A stretch of DNA of 49,668 nucleotides from JAKLKS01 sp964370855 (GTDB lineage Bacteria > Planctomycetota > JAJSAM01 > JAKLKS01). The stretch covers positions 1-49,668 of the forward strand of contig CAYJMF010000026.1 of the NCBI GenBank assembly GCA_964370855.1, given 5' to 3'. How positions within the stretch are numbered: the stretch's first letter is position 1; each line of letters begins with the position of its first letter. The position numbers and the translations under genes are program-made. Below are positions 36,804-45,100 of the stretch, piece by piece. The notes under the pieces are model-generated. The model was not told the DNA's origin, searched no databases, and saw only the letters and a list, made by a program, of their open reading frames with translations.

Positions 36804-38255
36804 ATGAGGCAAAGCAATGGGACTTGGAGGCGCCGGTTCATCTTGGCAGTAGTTGCATTGCTCCTCGCCATTGTGATCTTCGAATTGCTTCCTCAGGACG
36901 CCACCCCACCAACTGGTCCAGCGAGGCCACTCCATCCTCCCGTGGCGGTTGGCAGCGACCACCCGGAGGGGCACTCCATGGAAGCTGGGGGAACTCCGCG
37001 GCCCGTCAAGGGCGAACGGGTAATTGAAGCGAGAGGTGAGGCAGTGGTTGCTGAGACGCGCCCGTTCAGGATTCACCTGAGGGATGCGTTGAACGGAGCC
37101 CCCCTTCCTGCCATTGGACTCCGGCTGTCTTCCGGCGGAACGGTAGAGCATGCGGTAGTCGACTCCGAGGGGTATCTGGAGTTGCAGGGGGGGCGACGGT
37201 GGGCTGTTGCTTGCGATTCCGAGGACGTTCGGCTGTTGGTTCCGGGAGAGGAGTTCGGGTACTCCGAGACCATCCAGAATGTGTGGGCATATCGTTTCTA
37301 CCGTGTCCATGGTCGTGTGAACCTAGAGCGGCCGGAAGCCGCCCGAGCAGGTACGGTGATGGTGGCGGCTCGACCTTCAACTAAGGGCGTCTTGGGGAAG
37401 GCCGGCGGGGAGATCGGATCTTCGAAATGGGTGGATGATCTGACCCGGCGCCAGAGGCTTCCGTGGAAGGCGACGGTAGTCGACAGCGGCTTCACCCTTG
37501 AAGTGCCAATCCTCAAGGACATGACCATCGGTGCAAGCGCACCGGGACACGCTCCGCAAGCCAAGGCGCTTCCATCGTCGGTTCCATCGGGCGACGTGGA
37601 GGTGGACTTTGACTTGAAGGTCGGTGCGTCGATAAGCGTCTCGGTAGTCGACACATCGGGGCAACCTGTCGCCGGGGCCACTGTTCAGTATGTGTTTACT
37701 TTCTCGGTTCCTTCGGAGGAGGAGAATTACGAGGCGTGGCGGTTGCTAAAGAGAATGGCGAACGTAGGGCTCGGGGCAACGAGCAGTGGTGAGACGGGAA
37801 TGACGACGGTGGAATTCAAGGCGTCTCGAGGAACCGACAGGAACGGGAGAGCGGCACTATCCCAAGTTGTCGGATCGGCCGAACCGGGCAAGTTCATCCT
37901 GATGGTAGACCAGAGCGGATACGAACCCTACGTCGCGGAGGTTGAGGGGGGCGGGGAAAGTCAACGCTCGGTAGTCCTGGCCAGGATTGTCCCTGCGTCC
38001 ACAAGATATCGCCTCACATGGCAGGGGAAGTGTGTCAGGGGCAAGGCCGGCTTGCAGCTCTGCGTAATGATTGCGGATTTGACCCTCCCCCTCAGGCCGT
38101 TGACTTCCGACGAGAATGGGTATTTCGATGGCCGGTTGATTACTCCTGGGCAGGAGTACTATGGCCTACTTTTTGATTCGGATGGGCTTGGCATGAAGAT
38201 GGGGAAAGTGGTGTTTGGCTCAAGCGAAGATGTTGATGTGTCATCTTGGGACTGA
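36804..38255 (+). CDS. Membrane-anchored carboxypeptidase-regulatory-like protein
   Basis: A 483-residue protein with a short basic cytoplasmic start, one membrane helix ('FILAVVALLLAIVIFELL') and a long extracytoplasmic part. Beta-sandwich patterns like carboxypeptidase-regulatory/CnaB domains are visible: 'FRIHLRDALNGAPLPAIGLRLSS...VDSEGYLEL', 'SISVSVVDTSGQPVAGATVQYVF...TDRNGRAAL', and 'RYRLTWQGKCVRGKAGLQLCV...SDENGYFDG'. ATG 36804 has AAGGA nine bases upstream; the frame continues up to GTG 36750. Its outer-domain type matches the repeats in the sigma fusion at 42185. Codon use is of the low-GC island type. Role unknown; a sensor, adhesin or scaffold would fit. Confidence 0.72.
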   Translation: MRQSNGTWRRRFILAVVALLLAIVIFELLPQDATPPTGPARPLHPPVAVGSDHPEGHSMEAGGTPRPVKGERVIEARGEAVVAETRPFRIHLRDALNGAPLPAIGLRLSSGGTVEHAVVDSEGYLELQGGRRWAVACDSEDVRLLVPGEEFGYSETIQNVWAYRFYRVHGRVNLERPEAARAGTVMVAARPSTKGVLGKAGGEIGSSKWVDDLTRRQRLPWKATVVDSGFTLEVPILKDMTIGASAPGHAPQAKALPSSVPSGDVEVDFDLKVGASISVSVVDTSGQPVAGATVQYVFTFSVPSEEENYEAWRLLKRMANVGLGATSSGETGMTTVEFKASRGTDRNGRAALSQVVGSAEPGKFILMVDQSGYEPYVAEVEGGGESQRSVVLARIVPASTRYRLTWQGKCVRGKAGLQLCVMIADLTLPLRPLTSDENGYFDGRLITPGQEYYGLLFDSDGLGMKMGKVVFGSSEDVDVSSWD

Positions 38256-39026
38256 TGTCCTGAATTGGGAGTTCACTATCAAGAGTGCGCCAGCGCATCG
38301 AGGACTGGGGTTGCTGTCTCCTCCGCCTGCTGAATCTCCTGCGCGAGCCGGGTCCACCTGTTCATGCGGGCCCGAGAGACGGCCCTTGCGGCGGCCCTGG
38401 CCGCGTTCCCGGTGTTCTACCGTTGTGGTGCGTGCGGGAGGGGAGGGCGAGGTGGTGCCGCTCACCCTCCGTCGGGAGCACGTGCGGATCCTCCAGACCT
38501 TCTTCGGCCTCGGAAAGGACCGGCCAGAATCTCCGGAACCCACATTTCCAGGAGCGGCCTCAAGGGAAGCATCCGCCTCTACCAACCGGAGAACAACGCG
38601 GAACTCCCCGCGGGAGAGGGCGCAGGCGAAGTCCTTCCACTCCGGCACACGCCCGGAGTGGACGTATGCCTCTGTCCCGACCAGTCGTCCTGCGTTTACT
38701 GCGGTTCCCACAGGGGCACCTGGGTTAGGTCCGTTGCCACTTGAGGACGTGTCCTGATCCGGAGGGCTCGACCCCGGCGGCCCTGAAGGCCTCGATGAGG
38801 ATGCAGGCCGGCGGGCGGAAGGAGAAGGACCGGGTTCCCTTGGCCATCTCTCGGTTGTCGGCCCCGGTGGGTTCTGGTCCCCGGCCACCGCCGGACGCCG
38901 CCGAATCCGTTTTCGCCGCTTCCCCCTCAGGATTCCCCCCCCGGGATCCGATGGATCGACGGTGGGGCCGCCGGGCCCCGCAACCACACTCCCTCGCCGC
39001 CCCGGGCCGCCGGGAAGGAAGGTTCG
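38256..39026. other. Gene-free end of the low-GC island
   Basis: No confident intact gene. A possible decayed frame is listed at 38364. From about 38900 the sequence returns to strongly GC-biased composition. A GGAAGGAAGG ribosome-binding site for the gene at 39027 closes the region. Confidence 0.5.
38364..38744 (+). pseudogene. Possible decayed small gene with frameshifts
   Basis: Coding-like peptide moves between frames: 'ALAAALAAFPVFYRCGACG' in one, 'EGEVVPLTLRREHVRILQTFFGLGKDRP' in the next, and 'RSGLKGSIRLYQPENNAELPAGEGAGEVLPL' back in the first. If joined they would read as one small protein with a CxxC near its start. The ending is poor. It may be a pseudogene at the island edge or chance in GC-rich DNA. 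Confidence 0.25.
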
Positions 39027-39296
39027 ATGATCGCCCCCGAGAAGGTCTCCCTCAGCGACTTCGTGTCCCGCCGCCTCCACCCCACGAAGGTGACCCTGGC
39101 CTACCTCCGCCACGAGCTCGCCCACCACCAGGGCAACGGCACCGTGAGCGTGAACAGCGCGGAGCTCGCCTCCGTCATCGCCACCGTCGAGCTGTTCATC
39201 GAGGACTACGAGAAGCTCGTCACCCGGGAGCCCCGCTCCACGGCCGCGCCGATGCCCCAGGTCGAGCGCACCTTCGTCTCCGACGCCCGTTCCTAA
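39027..39296 (+). CDS. Small conserved-looking cytoplasmic protein
   Basis: An 89-residue protein: 'SLSDFVSRRLHPTKVTLAYLRHELAHHQGNG', then 'SVNSAELASVIATVELFIEDYEKLVTREP' with two amphipathic helices. No signal peptide, membrane segment or known motif. 'HELAHH' superficially recalls a zinc-binding HExxH but lacks the right spacing. Strong GC-biased wobble use and GGAAGGAAGG upstream of ATG support a real gene. It lies 66 bases before the ftsQ candidate, where dcw clusters may carry ddl or small genes; no link is established. Confidence 0.65.
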   Translation: MIAPEKVSLSDFVSRRLHPTKVTLAYLRHELAHHQGNGTVSVNSAELASVIATVELFIEDYEKLVTREPRSTAAPMPQVERTFVSDARS

Positions 39297-39362
39297 GCCG
39301 GCGACGGCGGAGCCCCCGCACCGGCACGGTCCGGGGCGGGGCGGTCCGTCGCGGGAAACGCG

Positions 39363-40295
39363 TTGAGCCCGGTCGATCCGTCCGGAGCCGCGCCCTCTCC
39401 TCGGGATCCCCCCGCGGCGGGGGAGTCCGTGGAGTCCGCTGCCGCGGACTCCATAGTCGGAGGGGGGCCACTCGCGGGGCCGCTGCACCCTTCGCCCGCC
39501 GACCCCTTCGCTTCCATGCTGAAGGGGGCGGTGATCCTTGCCTTTGCCGCGGTGCTCACGGCGGGGATCCTCCGGATCCAGGCGCGGGTCTCACGGCTTG
39601 ACGACTTCCAGGTCGATCTTTCGAGGGCCCGGGTCGAGGCTCCCCTCTGGCTCCCGGCCACGGAGGTGGCGGCGCTGAAGGAGCGGGCCGCCCCTGGGGG
39701 GAGCGCTCCCCTCATGCGGGGGGGGCTCCCGGAGTTCGTCGCCGGGCGCCTCGAGACCGATCCCCGGGTGGTGAAGGTGCTTGGCGCCCGGCGCATCCAC
39801 CCCGACGCCGTCGAGGTCGTGGTCCAGCTCCGCCGCCCCGTGGCCCTCGTGGAGAGCGGCGGCCGCCTCGCCGCCGTGGACGGGAAGGGGATCCACGTTC
39901 CCGGTGATTATCGGACCCTCGCCCTCCCTCGCATCCGGGGCGCCCACGGGGAAATCCCCCCCGCGGGCTCCCCCTTCGGGCCCGACGTGCGGGCCGGCGC
40001 CTCCGTCGCCGCCGCCATCCCCCGGGACCTCTCCTCCTCCCTCGCGCTCGCCGTCCTCGACGTCTCCGGCGCCGGCGGGCAGGAGGGGGTCGTGCTGCGC
40101 CCCGGCGCCGCCCCCGGCCAGGGGACCGCCTCCATCGAGTGGGGCCGCGCCCCCTCCTCCGGGGACGCGGCGCTGGATCCCTCCCCCGACGCGAAGGTCG
40201 CCCGCCTCCGCCTCGCCGTGGAGAGGTTCCCCGGGCTCCGCGGCCTCAAGACCGTGCGCCTCGGCTTCGACGAACTGGTCGTGGTCCCGCTGTGA
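39363..40295 (+). CDS. ftsQ: FtsQ/DivIB-like cell division protein
   Basis: A 310-residue bitopic protein: a Pro/Ala-rich cytoplasmic region (to about 52), one membrane helix ('GAVILAFAAVLTAGILRI'), then a POTRA-like and beta region. The stretch 'LETDPRVVKVLGARRIHPDAVEVVVQLRRPVALVESGGRLAAVDGKGI' follows the FtsQ pattern (a membrane-distal 'RxxPxxxxVxVxxRxPVAxV' with 'xxVDxxG'). FtsQ scaffolds FtsL/B and controls septal synthesis. It is separated from murB by the low-GC island. The TTG start has no good site; an internal ATG at 39517 is just before the membrane helix. The stop overlaps the next gene as GTGA. Confidence 0.72.
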   Translation: MSPVDPSGAAPSPRDPPAAGESVESAAADSIVGGGPLAGPLHPSPADPFASMLKGAVILAFAAVLTAGILRIQARVSRLDDFQVDLSRARVEAPLWLPATEVAALKERAAPGGSAPLMRGGLPEFVAGRLETDPRVVKVLGARRIHPDAVEVVVQLRRPVALVESGGRLAAVDGKGIHVPGDYRTLALPRIRGAHGEIPPAGSPFGPDVRAGASVAAAIPRDLSSSLALAVLDVSGAGGQEGVVLRPGAAPGQGTASIEWGRAPSSGDAALDPSPDAKVARLRLAVERFPGLRGLKTVRLGFDELVVVPL

Positions 40296-42130
40296 CCCCC
40301 CGGGCCGCCCGGCTCGTGGCCGCCGCGGCGGTGATGGCCTGGTGCGCCGCGGCCCTCTCCTTCCTGGCCCCCGCCCTCCCCGCCGGCCTCGCCGCGGCCG
40401 TGGCGCCGGGGCTCGTCGCGAGGGAGCTCCTCGCCCTCCTCGTCGTCCTCGCCCTCCTCGTGGTCCCCTCCTTCACCGCCGACGAGGCGGGGCGCCCACG
40501 GGAGGATCACGCCGGGCTCCTGGCGGTGCTCACGGGGTTGCCCGCGGTGCTCGCCCTCCACCGCGCCGGGGGCGGGGAGGGGGCGGCGCTGCTCCCGGCC
40601 CTCGCACTGCTTGCCGCGGCGGACCTCGCCGCCTCCTCCTGCCTCCGGCTCGATCCCGCAGGAAGGCGGGGGACCCTCTTCGCGGCGGGGGGGGCGGCGC
40701 TGCTCGCGGGAATTCCCGTGGCGGCCTGGGGAGCGGCGGAGCTCGGGGGATGGGAGGGGGCGGCGGCGGGGTTCCGCGTGTCGCCGCTGCTGGCCATCCG
40801 CGACCTCGCCGGGGGATGGGAGGGGATGGCGCCGGCCCTCCTCGTCCTCGTGGCGGCGGCGGCGGTGCTGCGGCTTGGCGGGATCCTCTCGCGGCCGGCG
40901 GTGGGGGGAGCGCTGCTTCTCCTCCTCGCTCTCGGGGTGGCCGGGATCACCTCGGCGGCGGCGGCGGTGCCGCTCCGTTCATCCTCCCTCGAGGCCCCCC
41001 CTCCCATCCTCCTCATCGGCGACCCCCGCGAGGGGCCCGTGGCGGACCTCGCCGCGGCGCTCCGTGTCGCGGGGCTCCGGACCGCCTCCTCCGATCTCCT
41101 CCCCGTCCCCCTCCCCCCGGAGACGGAGGTGGTGCTCCTCGGCCGGGCGCCGCGGGGGGAGGAGGAGGCGGGGCGCTGGCGGGAGACGCTGCGCTCCTTC
41201 CTCCGGGCCGGGGGCCGGGCGGCGGCGGCGCCGGGGCCGGCGGGGGATCTCCTCCTCGCCGCCGCGGAGCCCGGCGTTCTCGGCCTCGCCCAGGTCGTCC
41301 CGGACCGCGGCTCCGTGGACCTCGCCGCCCTCCTCCTCGCCCGCCCCCGCACCCTCCTGCCCCACCCCGCCGCGGGGCCGGAGCCCGGCGTCGCCCCGGA
41401 GTTCTTCCGCGTCCCCTTCCCCACGGAGCCCCGCGCCCTCCCGGGGCGGGTCCTCGGCTTCCTCGGGGTGCTGGCGGCGGGTTTCGCGGCGGTCGCGCTG
41501 TCGGCGCGGCGGCGGGGGTACGGCCAGGTCCGGACCGGCGGGGCGCTGGCGCTGCTGGCGGCGGTGGGATCCGCCCTGCTTCTCCTTCCCGGGCTCTCCC
41601 CGGGGGAGACGGCGGAGGCGCGGCTCGTCCTCGAGGAGCGGGCCTCCCCCGGGGCGGCGACGGCGCGGCGGCTGGAATTCGTCCGCGTGGAGCGGACGGC
41701 GGCGGGGGAGGGGACTGCGGCGGTGGACCTCGACGCCGCCGTGCGGTGGACGGAGCTCCTCTACGAGGCCGGCGCGGAGGGGACCTTCGACGGGGCGGGC
41801 GCGGTGCGCCTCGCGGGCCCGGGGCGGTGGGCGCTCCTGGCAGGTGTATCAGGAAGTGATACACCACCAGCGCCCGGCCCCTTCCTCGCGGCGCTGCGGG
41901 TGCGGGAGGGGCGGGCGTGGACGGTGCCCGGGGGATCCGTCGGCGCGGCCCCCGGCGAGGGCCCGGGGGAGCCCCTGGAGTCGGCCCTGGCCGGGTGGCG
42001 GCGCTCCGAGGACCCGCGGGTGGCCCGGGCCGGCCGGCTGCTCTCCGCGGCCCTCCGCCCGCGGGGGGAGTCCTTCACCCTGGCGGTGCCGGCGGCGGGG
42101 GCGGACGGGGTGGTGTTCCGGGAGGATTGA
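40292..42130 (+). CDS. Large multi-pass membrane protein of unknown function
   Basis: A 612-residue protein with about six or seven membrane helices in the first 230 residues, a soluble region (about 235-380) and another helix pair ('VLGFLGVLAAGFAAVALSA', 'GGALALLAAVGSALLLLPGL') before a C-terminal soluble domain. The middle region 'PPPILLIGDPREGPVADLAAALRVAGLRTASSDLLPVPLPPETEVVLLGRAP...LRSFLRAGGRAAAAPGPAG' reads like the glutamine-amidotransferase-like/DUF4350-type fold that lacks enzymatic residues. The GTG start overlaps ftsQ. Near 41843-41865 the coding sequence contains a perfect inverted repeat made of codons rare for this gene. Role unknown; coupling suggests a link to the cell envelope. 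Confidence 0.72.
   Translation: MTPRAARLVAAAAVMAWCAAALSFLAPALPAGLAAAVAPGLVARELLALLVVLALLVVPSFTADEAGRPREDHAGLLAVLTGLPAVLALHRAGGGEGAALLPALALLAAADLAASSCLRLDPAGRRGTLFAAGGAALLAGIPVAAWGAAELGGWEGAAAGFRVSPLLAIRDLAGGWEGMAPALLVLVAAAAVLRLGGILSRPAVGGALLLLLALGVAGITSAAAAVPLRSSSLEAPPPILLIGDPREGPVADLAAALRVAGLRTASSDLLPVPLPPETEVVLLGRAPRGEEEAGRWRETLRSFLRAGGRAAAAPGPAGDLLLAAAEPGVLGLAQVVPDRGSVDLAALLLARPRTLLPHPAAGPEPGVAPEFFRVPFPTEPRALPGRVLGFLGVLAAGFAAVALSARRRGYGQVRTGGALALLAAVGSALLLLPGLSPGETAEARLVLEERASPGAATARRLEFVRVERTAAGEGTAAVDLDAAVRWTELLYEAGAEGTFDGAGAVRLAGPGRWALLAGVSGSDTPPAPGPFLAALRVREGRAWTVPGGSVGAAPGEGPGEPLESALAGWRRSEDPRVARAGRLLSAALRPRGESFTLAVPAAGADGVVFRED
41843..41865. repeat. Perfect inverted repeat inside a coding region, copy 1
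   Basis: GGTGTATCA - GGAAG - TGATACACC. Nine-base perfect arms with a five-base loop. The wider flanks also pair in part (GGGCGCT ... AGCGCCC). It encodes 'GVSGSDTPP' with A/T-ending codons in a very GC-rich gene. A close relative lies at 48504-48524 in another gene. Confidence 0.7.
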
Positions 42131-42184
42131 GCGCAGAATCCCCGCAACGCCGCCCCCTCCCCGCGCAGAGGTGGGCGGCGGACG

Positions 42185-45100
42185 ATGACCACGGAAGAAC
42201 TCTTCGACCGGTACCGGCAGAGCGGCGACCCCGCCGACCTGGGGGCGGTCTACGACGCCGTGGCGGCGGACCTCTTCCGCGCCGCCCTCGCCCTGGCGCC
42301 GGACGCCGCCGCGGCGGAGGACGCGCTCCAGGGGACCTTCCTCGACGCCATGCGGATCGCGGAGCGCTGGGAGCGGGGACGGCCCCTGCGGCCCTGGCTC
42401 TTCGGCATCCTCCGCAACCGGATCCTCGAGGATCGCCGCAGGGAGCGGCGGGTTCCCGATCCGGCGCGGCTCCCGCCGCCGCGGCTCCCGCCGGATCCCT
42501 GCGTCGCGGCGGGGGACCGGGAGCTGGAGGCGGAGGTGCTCCGCGCCCTGGACGAGCTCCCGGAGCCCTACCGCGAGGTCGCCGTCCTCCGCTGGAGGTA
42601 CGGCCTCGGGCCCGGGGCCATCGCCGACGCCAAGAGGATGCCGCCGGGCACCGTCCGCTCCCTGCTCCACCGGGCCCAGGAGCGGATGAAGCGCGCGGTG
42701 CGCGTGCTGCCGGCGCTCCTCCTGGGCGAGGGGATTCCGAGGGGGCTCGATGGGATACGGCGCGAGGTGGTGCGCGCCGCCGCACGCGAAGCGGCGGCGG
42801 GAATCGGGGCGGGGGCGGGGGGCGCCCCCCCCCCCGGGGGGGTTATAATTTGGGCCAAGGGGGCGGCCCCCGCGGCGATCCTCCCCGCGGCGGCGGGGGC
42901 GTGGTTCTTCGTCGGAGGGACGGGATCGGTTCCGGAGGGACACCCGCCAACGGGCCCCGCGTCGGCGGCTCTCGCCGCCGCGCCCCCGGCCCCTCCCGCG
43001 GAGGCGGGGGAGGCCCACCCCCTTCCTCCCCTTGAGGACGGCTTCCCCCTGGATGTGCTCGTCCAGGATGCCCTCGGGCGGCCGCTCCCCGGCATCCGGG
43101 TCGAGGCCGGCCCGCCGCCGACGGGCCGCGGGATTATGGACCCCGATCCCTTTTCCCCGCCCCCCCTGGCGACCGCCGCCACGGACGGCGGCGGCCGCCT
43201 TCGATTCACCTCCCTCGGAAAGGGGTCCGTCACGATCCAGGCGACGGGAGGTGCCTTCGCCGGTCCCCCGCGCTCCGTTCTCCTTCCCCGGAGCCCCGGC
43301 GCCCCTCCCGTGGTCCTTATCCTCCATCCGGCCTGCACCGTCGCGGGGACGGTCCGGGGGAGCGACGGCCGTCCCGCCGCAGGTGTGCGCATCTTCGCCC
43401 GGGATCCGGCCTGGCAGGAACGGGGAGCCGTGCCGGAGTGCCGGAGCGGGGCCGACGGCGGCTACCGCCTGGACGGTCTCGGCCGGGGCCCCTGCGAGAT
43501 CTGGGCGGAACCGGCGGGGGGCGTCGCGCAGCACGCCCGGACGGTGGTCCTCCCCGGCGGTGACCGGGCCGACATCGACCTCGACGGGGGGGCCTCGCTC
43601 CGGATCCGGTTCCTGGAGGAGGGGAGCGGCGCGCCCATCCCCGGGGCCCGGGCCCGGCTCCTCTGGAACCCGGTGCCCGGCGTGCGCGTCGGACGGACCC
43701 GCTGCGAGGCGGAACGGGCGGCGGGGGAGGACGGGACGCTCCTCCTCCCGGACGCCCCCGAGGGGGAACTGGAACTGCGGATCGCCTGGGCCCGGGGATT
43801 CGTCTCCACGGAGGGTTGGGGGGAACGGGGCGGGGGCGGCCCTCCCCTCCTCGTCCGGGGACTCCCCCTCGACCTGGAGGTCCGCCTCGCCCGGGGAGCG
43901 ACGGTCGAGGGCCGCATCCTCGAGCCCGACGGTCGGCCCGTGGAGGGAGCCCTGGTCCACTTCTCGATGCACGGACCCCGGTACTGGTCCCACGGTCCAC
44001 GGAGCAACTGCCCCGTGGCCGGATGGATCCGCTCGGGGGCCGACGGCTCCTTCCGCGTGGAGGGGGTCCCCGCGGGGCGCGCCATCCTGTGGGTCTCCTC
44101 GAACCGCCACCGCCCGCCCGTGGAGCCGAAGGCGGGCCGGGAGTTCGGCGACTTCCCGGCGGGGATGCGGATCGAGTGCGCTCCCGGCGGGACGGTCCGC
44201 CGGGACCTCGTCCTTCTGCCCGAGGAGTTCGCCTTCGTCGAGGGAGTGGTCGTGGACGGGGAGGGGGTGCCGATGGCGGACGTCCCCATCCACGCTCCGG
44301 GGCCGGGGGCCCGGTCCGGAACCGGAGGGGAGTTCCGCGTGGCCGTGGAACCGGGGAAGGGGAGGGAGGTGGCCGCGGGGTGGGAGGGCGGGAGGATCTG
44401 CCGGGATCCCGTCACCCTGGACCTCGGGCCCGGGGAGGTGCGCACCGGGGTGCGCTTCACGATGGGGGATCCCGTCGTTCTCGAGGGGAGCGTCCGCGAC
44501 GGCGCCGGCGCCCTCGTCCCCGGGGCCCTGGTGGCCCTGGTCCACGCCTCCTACGCGGGGCGGGCGGAACCGTGGAACAGCGCGGTCATGGCCCCCGCCC
44601 CGGGGGGGACCTTCCGCTTCGAGGGGGTGGCGAAGGACACGGTCCGCCTCGTCGCCTGGGCGGAGGGGAACCGGAGGGGGGAGTCGGGGATCCTCGACCT
44701 CGATGGTGGTGAGCCCCCCGGCGCCCTCGTCATCGTCCTCGGGGAGGGAGAGGCGGCCCTCGACCTCGAGGGGACCGTCGTGGACGAGGAGGGGCTCCCC
44801 GTCGCGGGGGCCGGCGTCGGGTTGGAGGGGCCCTCCTCCCACGGGAGCGGGACGGTCCGGCCGGTCCTCGCCGTCACGGGAGAGGATGGCCGCTTCCGGC
44901 TCCGCGATCTGACCCCGCGGGAGACGGGAGACGGGAAGCGGCCCCTTTTCATCCTGGCCCGGGGGTTCCTCCCCCTAACGGCGGGCCCCGGCTTCGGCGA
45001 CCCCCCCCGCACCCACGTCCTCCTGCGGGAGCGGGTCGTCGAGGGGATCGTCGTGGAGGAGGGGACGGGTCGGCCCCTCCCGGGAGTTCTCCTCCGCGGA

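Noticed and set aside
38241..39488. 415-residue open frame on the - strand across the island edge
   Set aside because: Part overlaps antisense the well-supported gene at 39027 and ftsQ; the rest has a short plausible stretch ('GRVPEWKDFACALSRGEFRVVLR') but no start, site or family match.
41849..44842. 997-residue open frame on the - strand opposite the sigma fusion
   Set aside because: Low-complexity antisense translation; the + strand has clear sigma and repeat domains.
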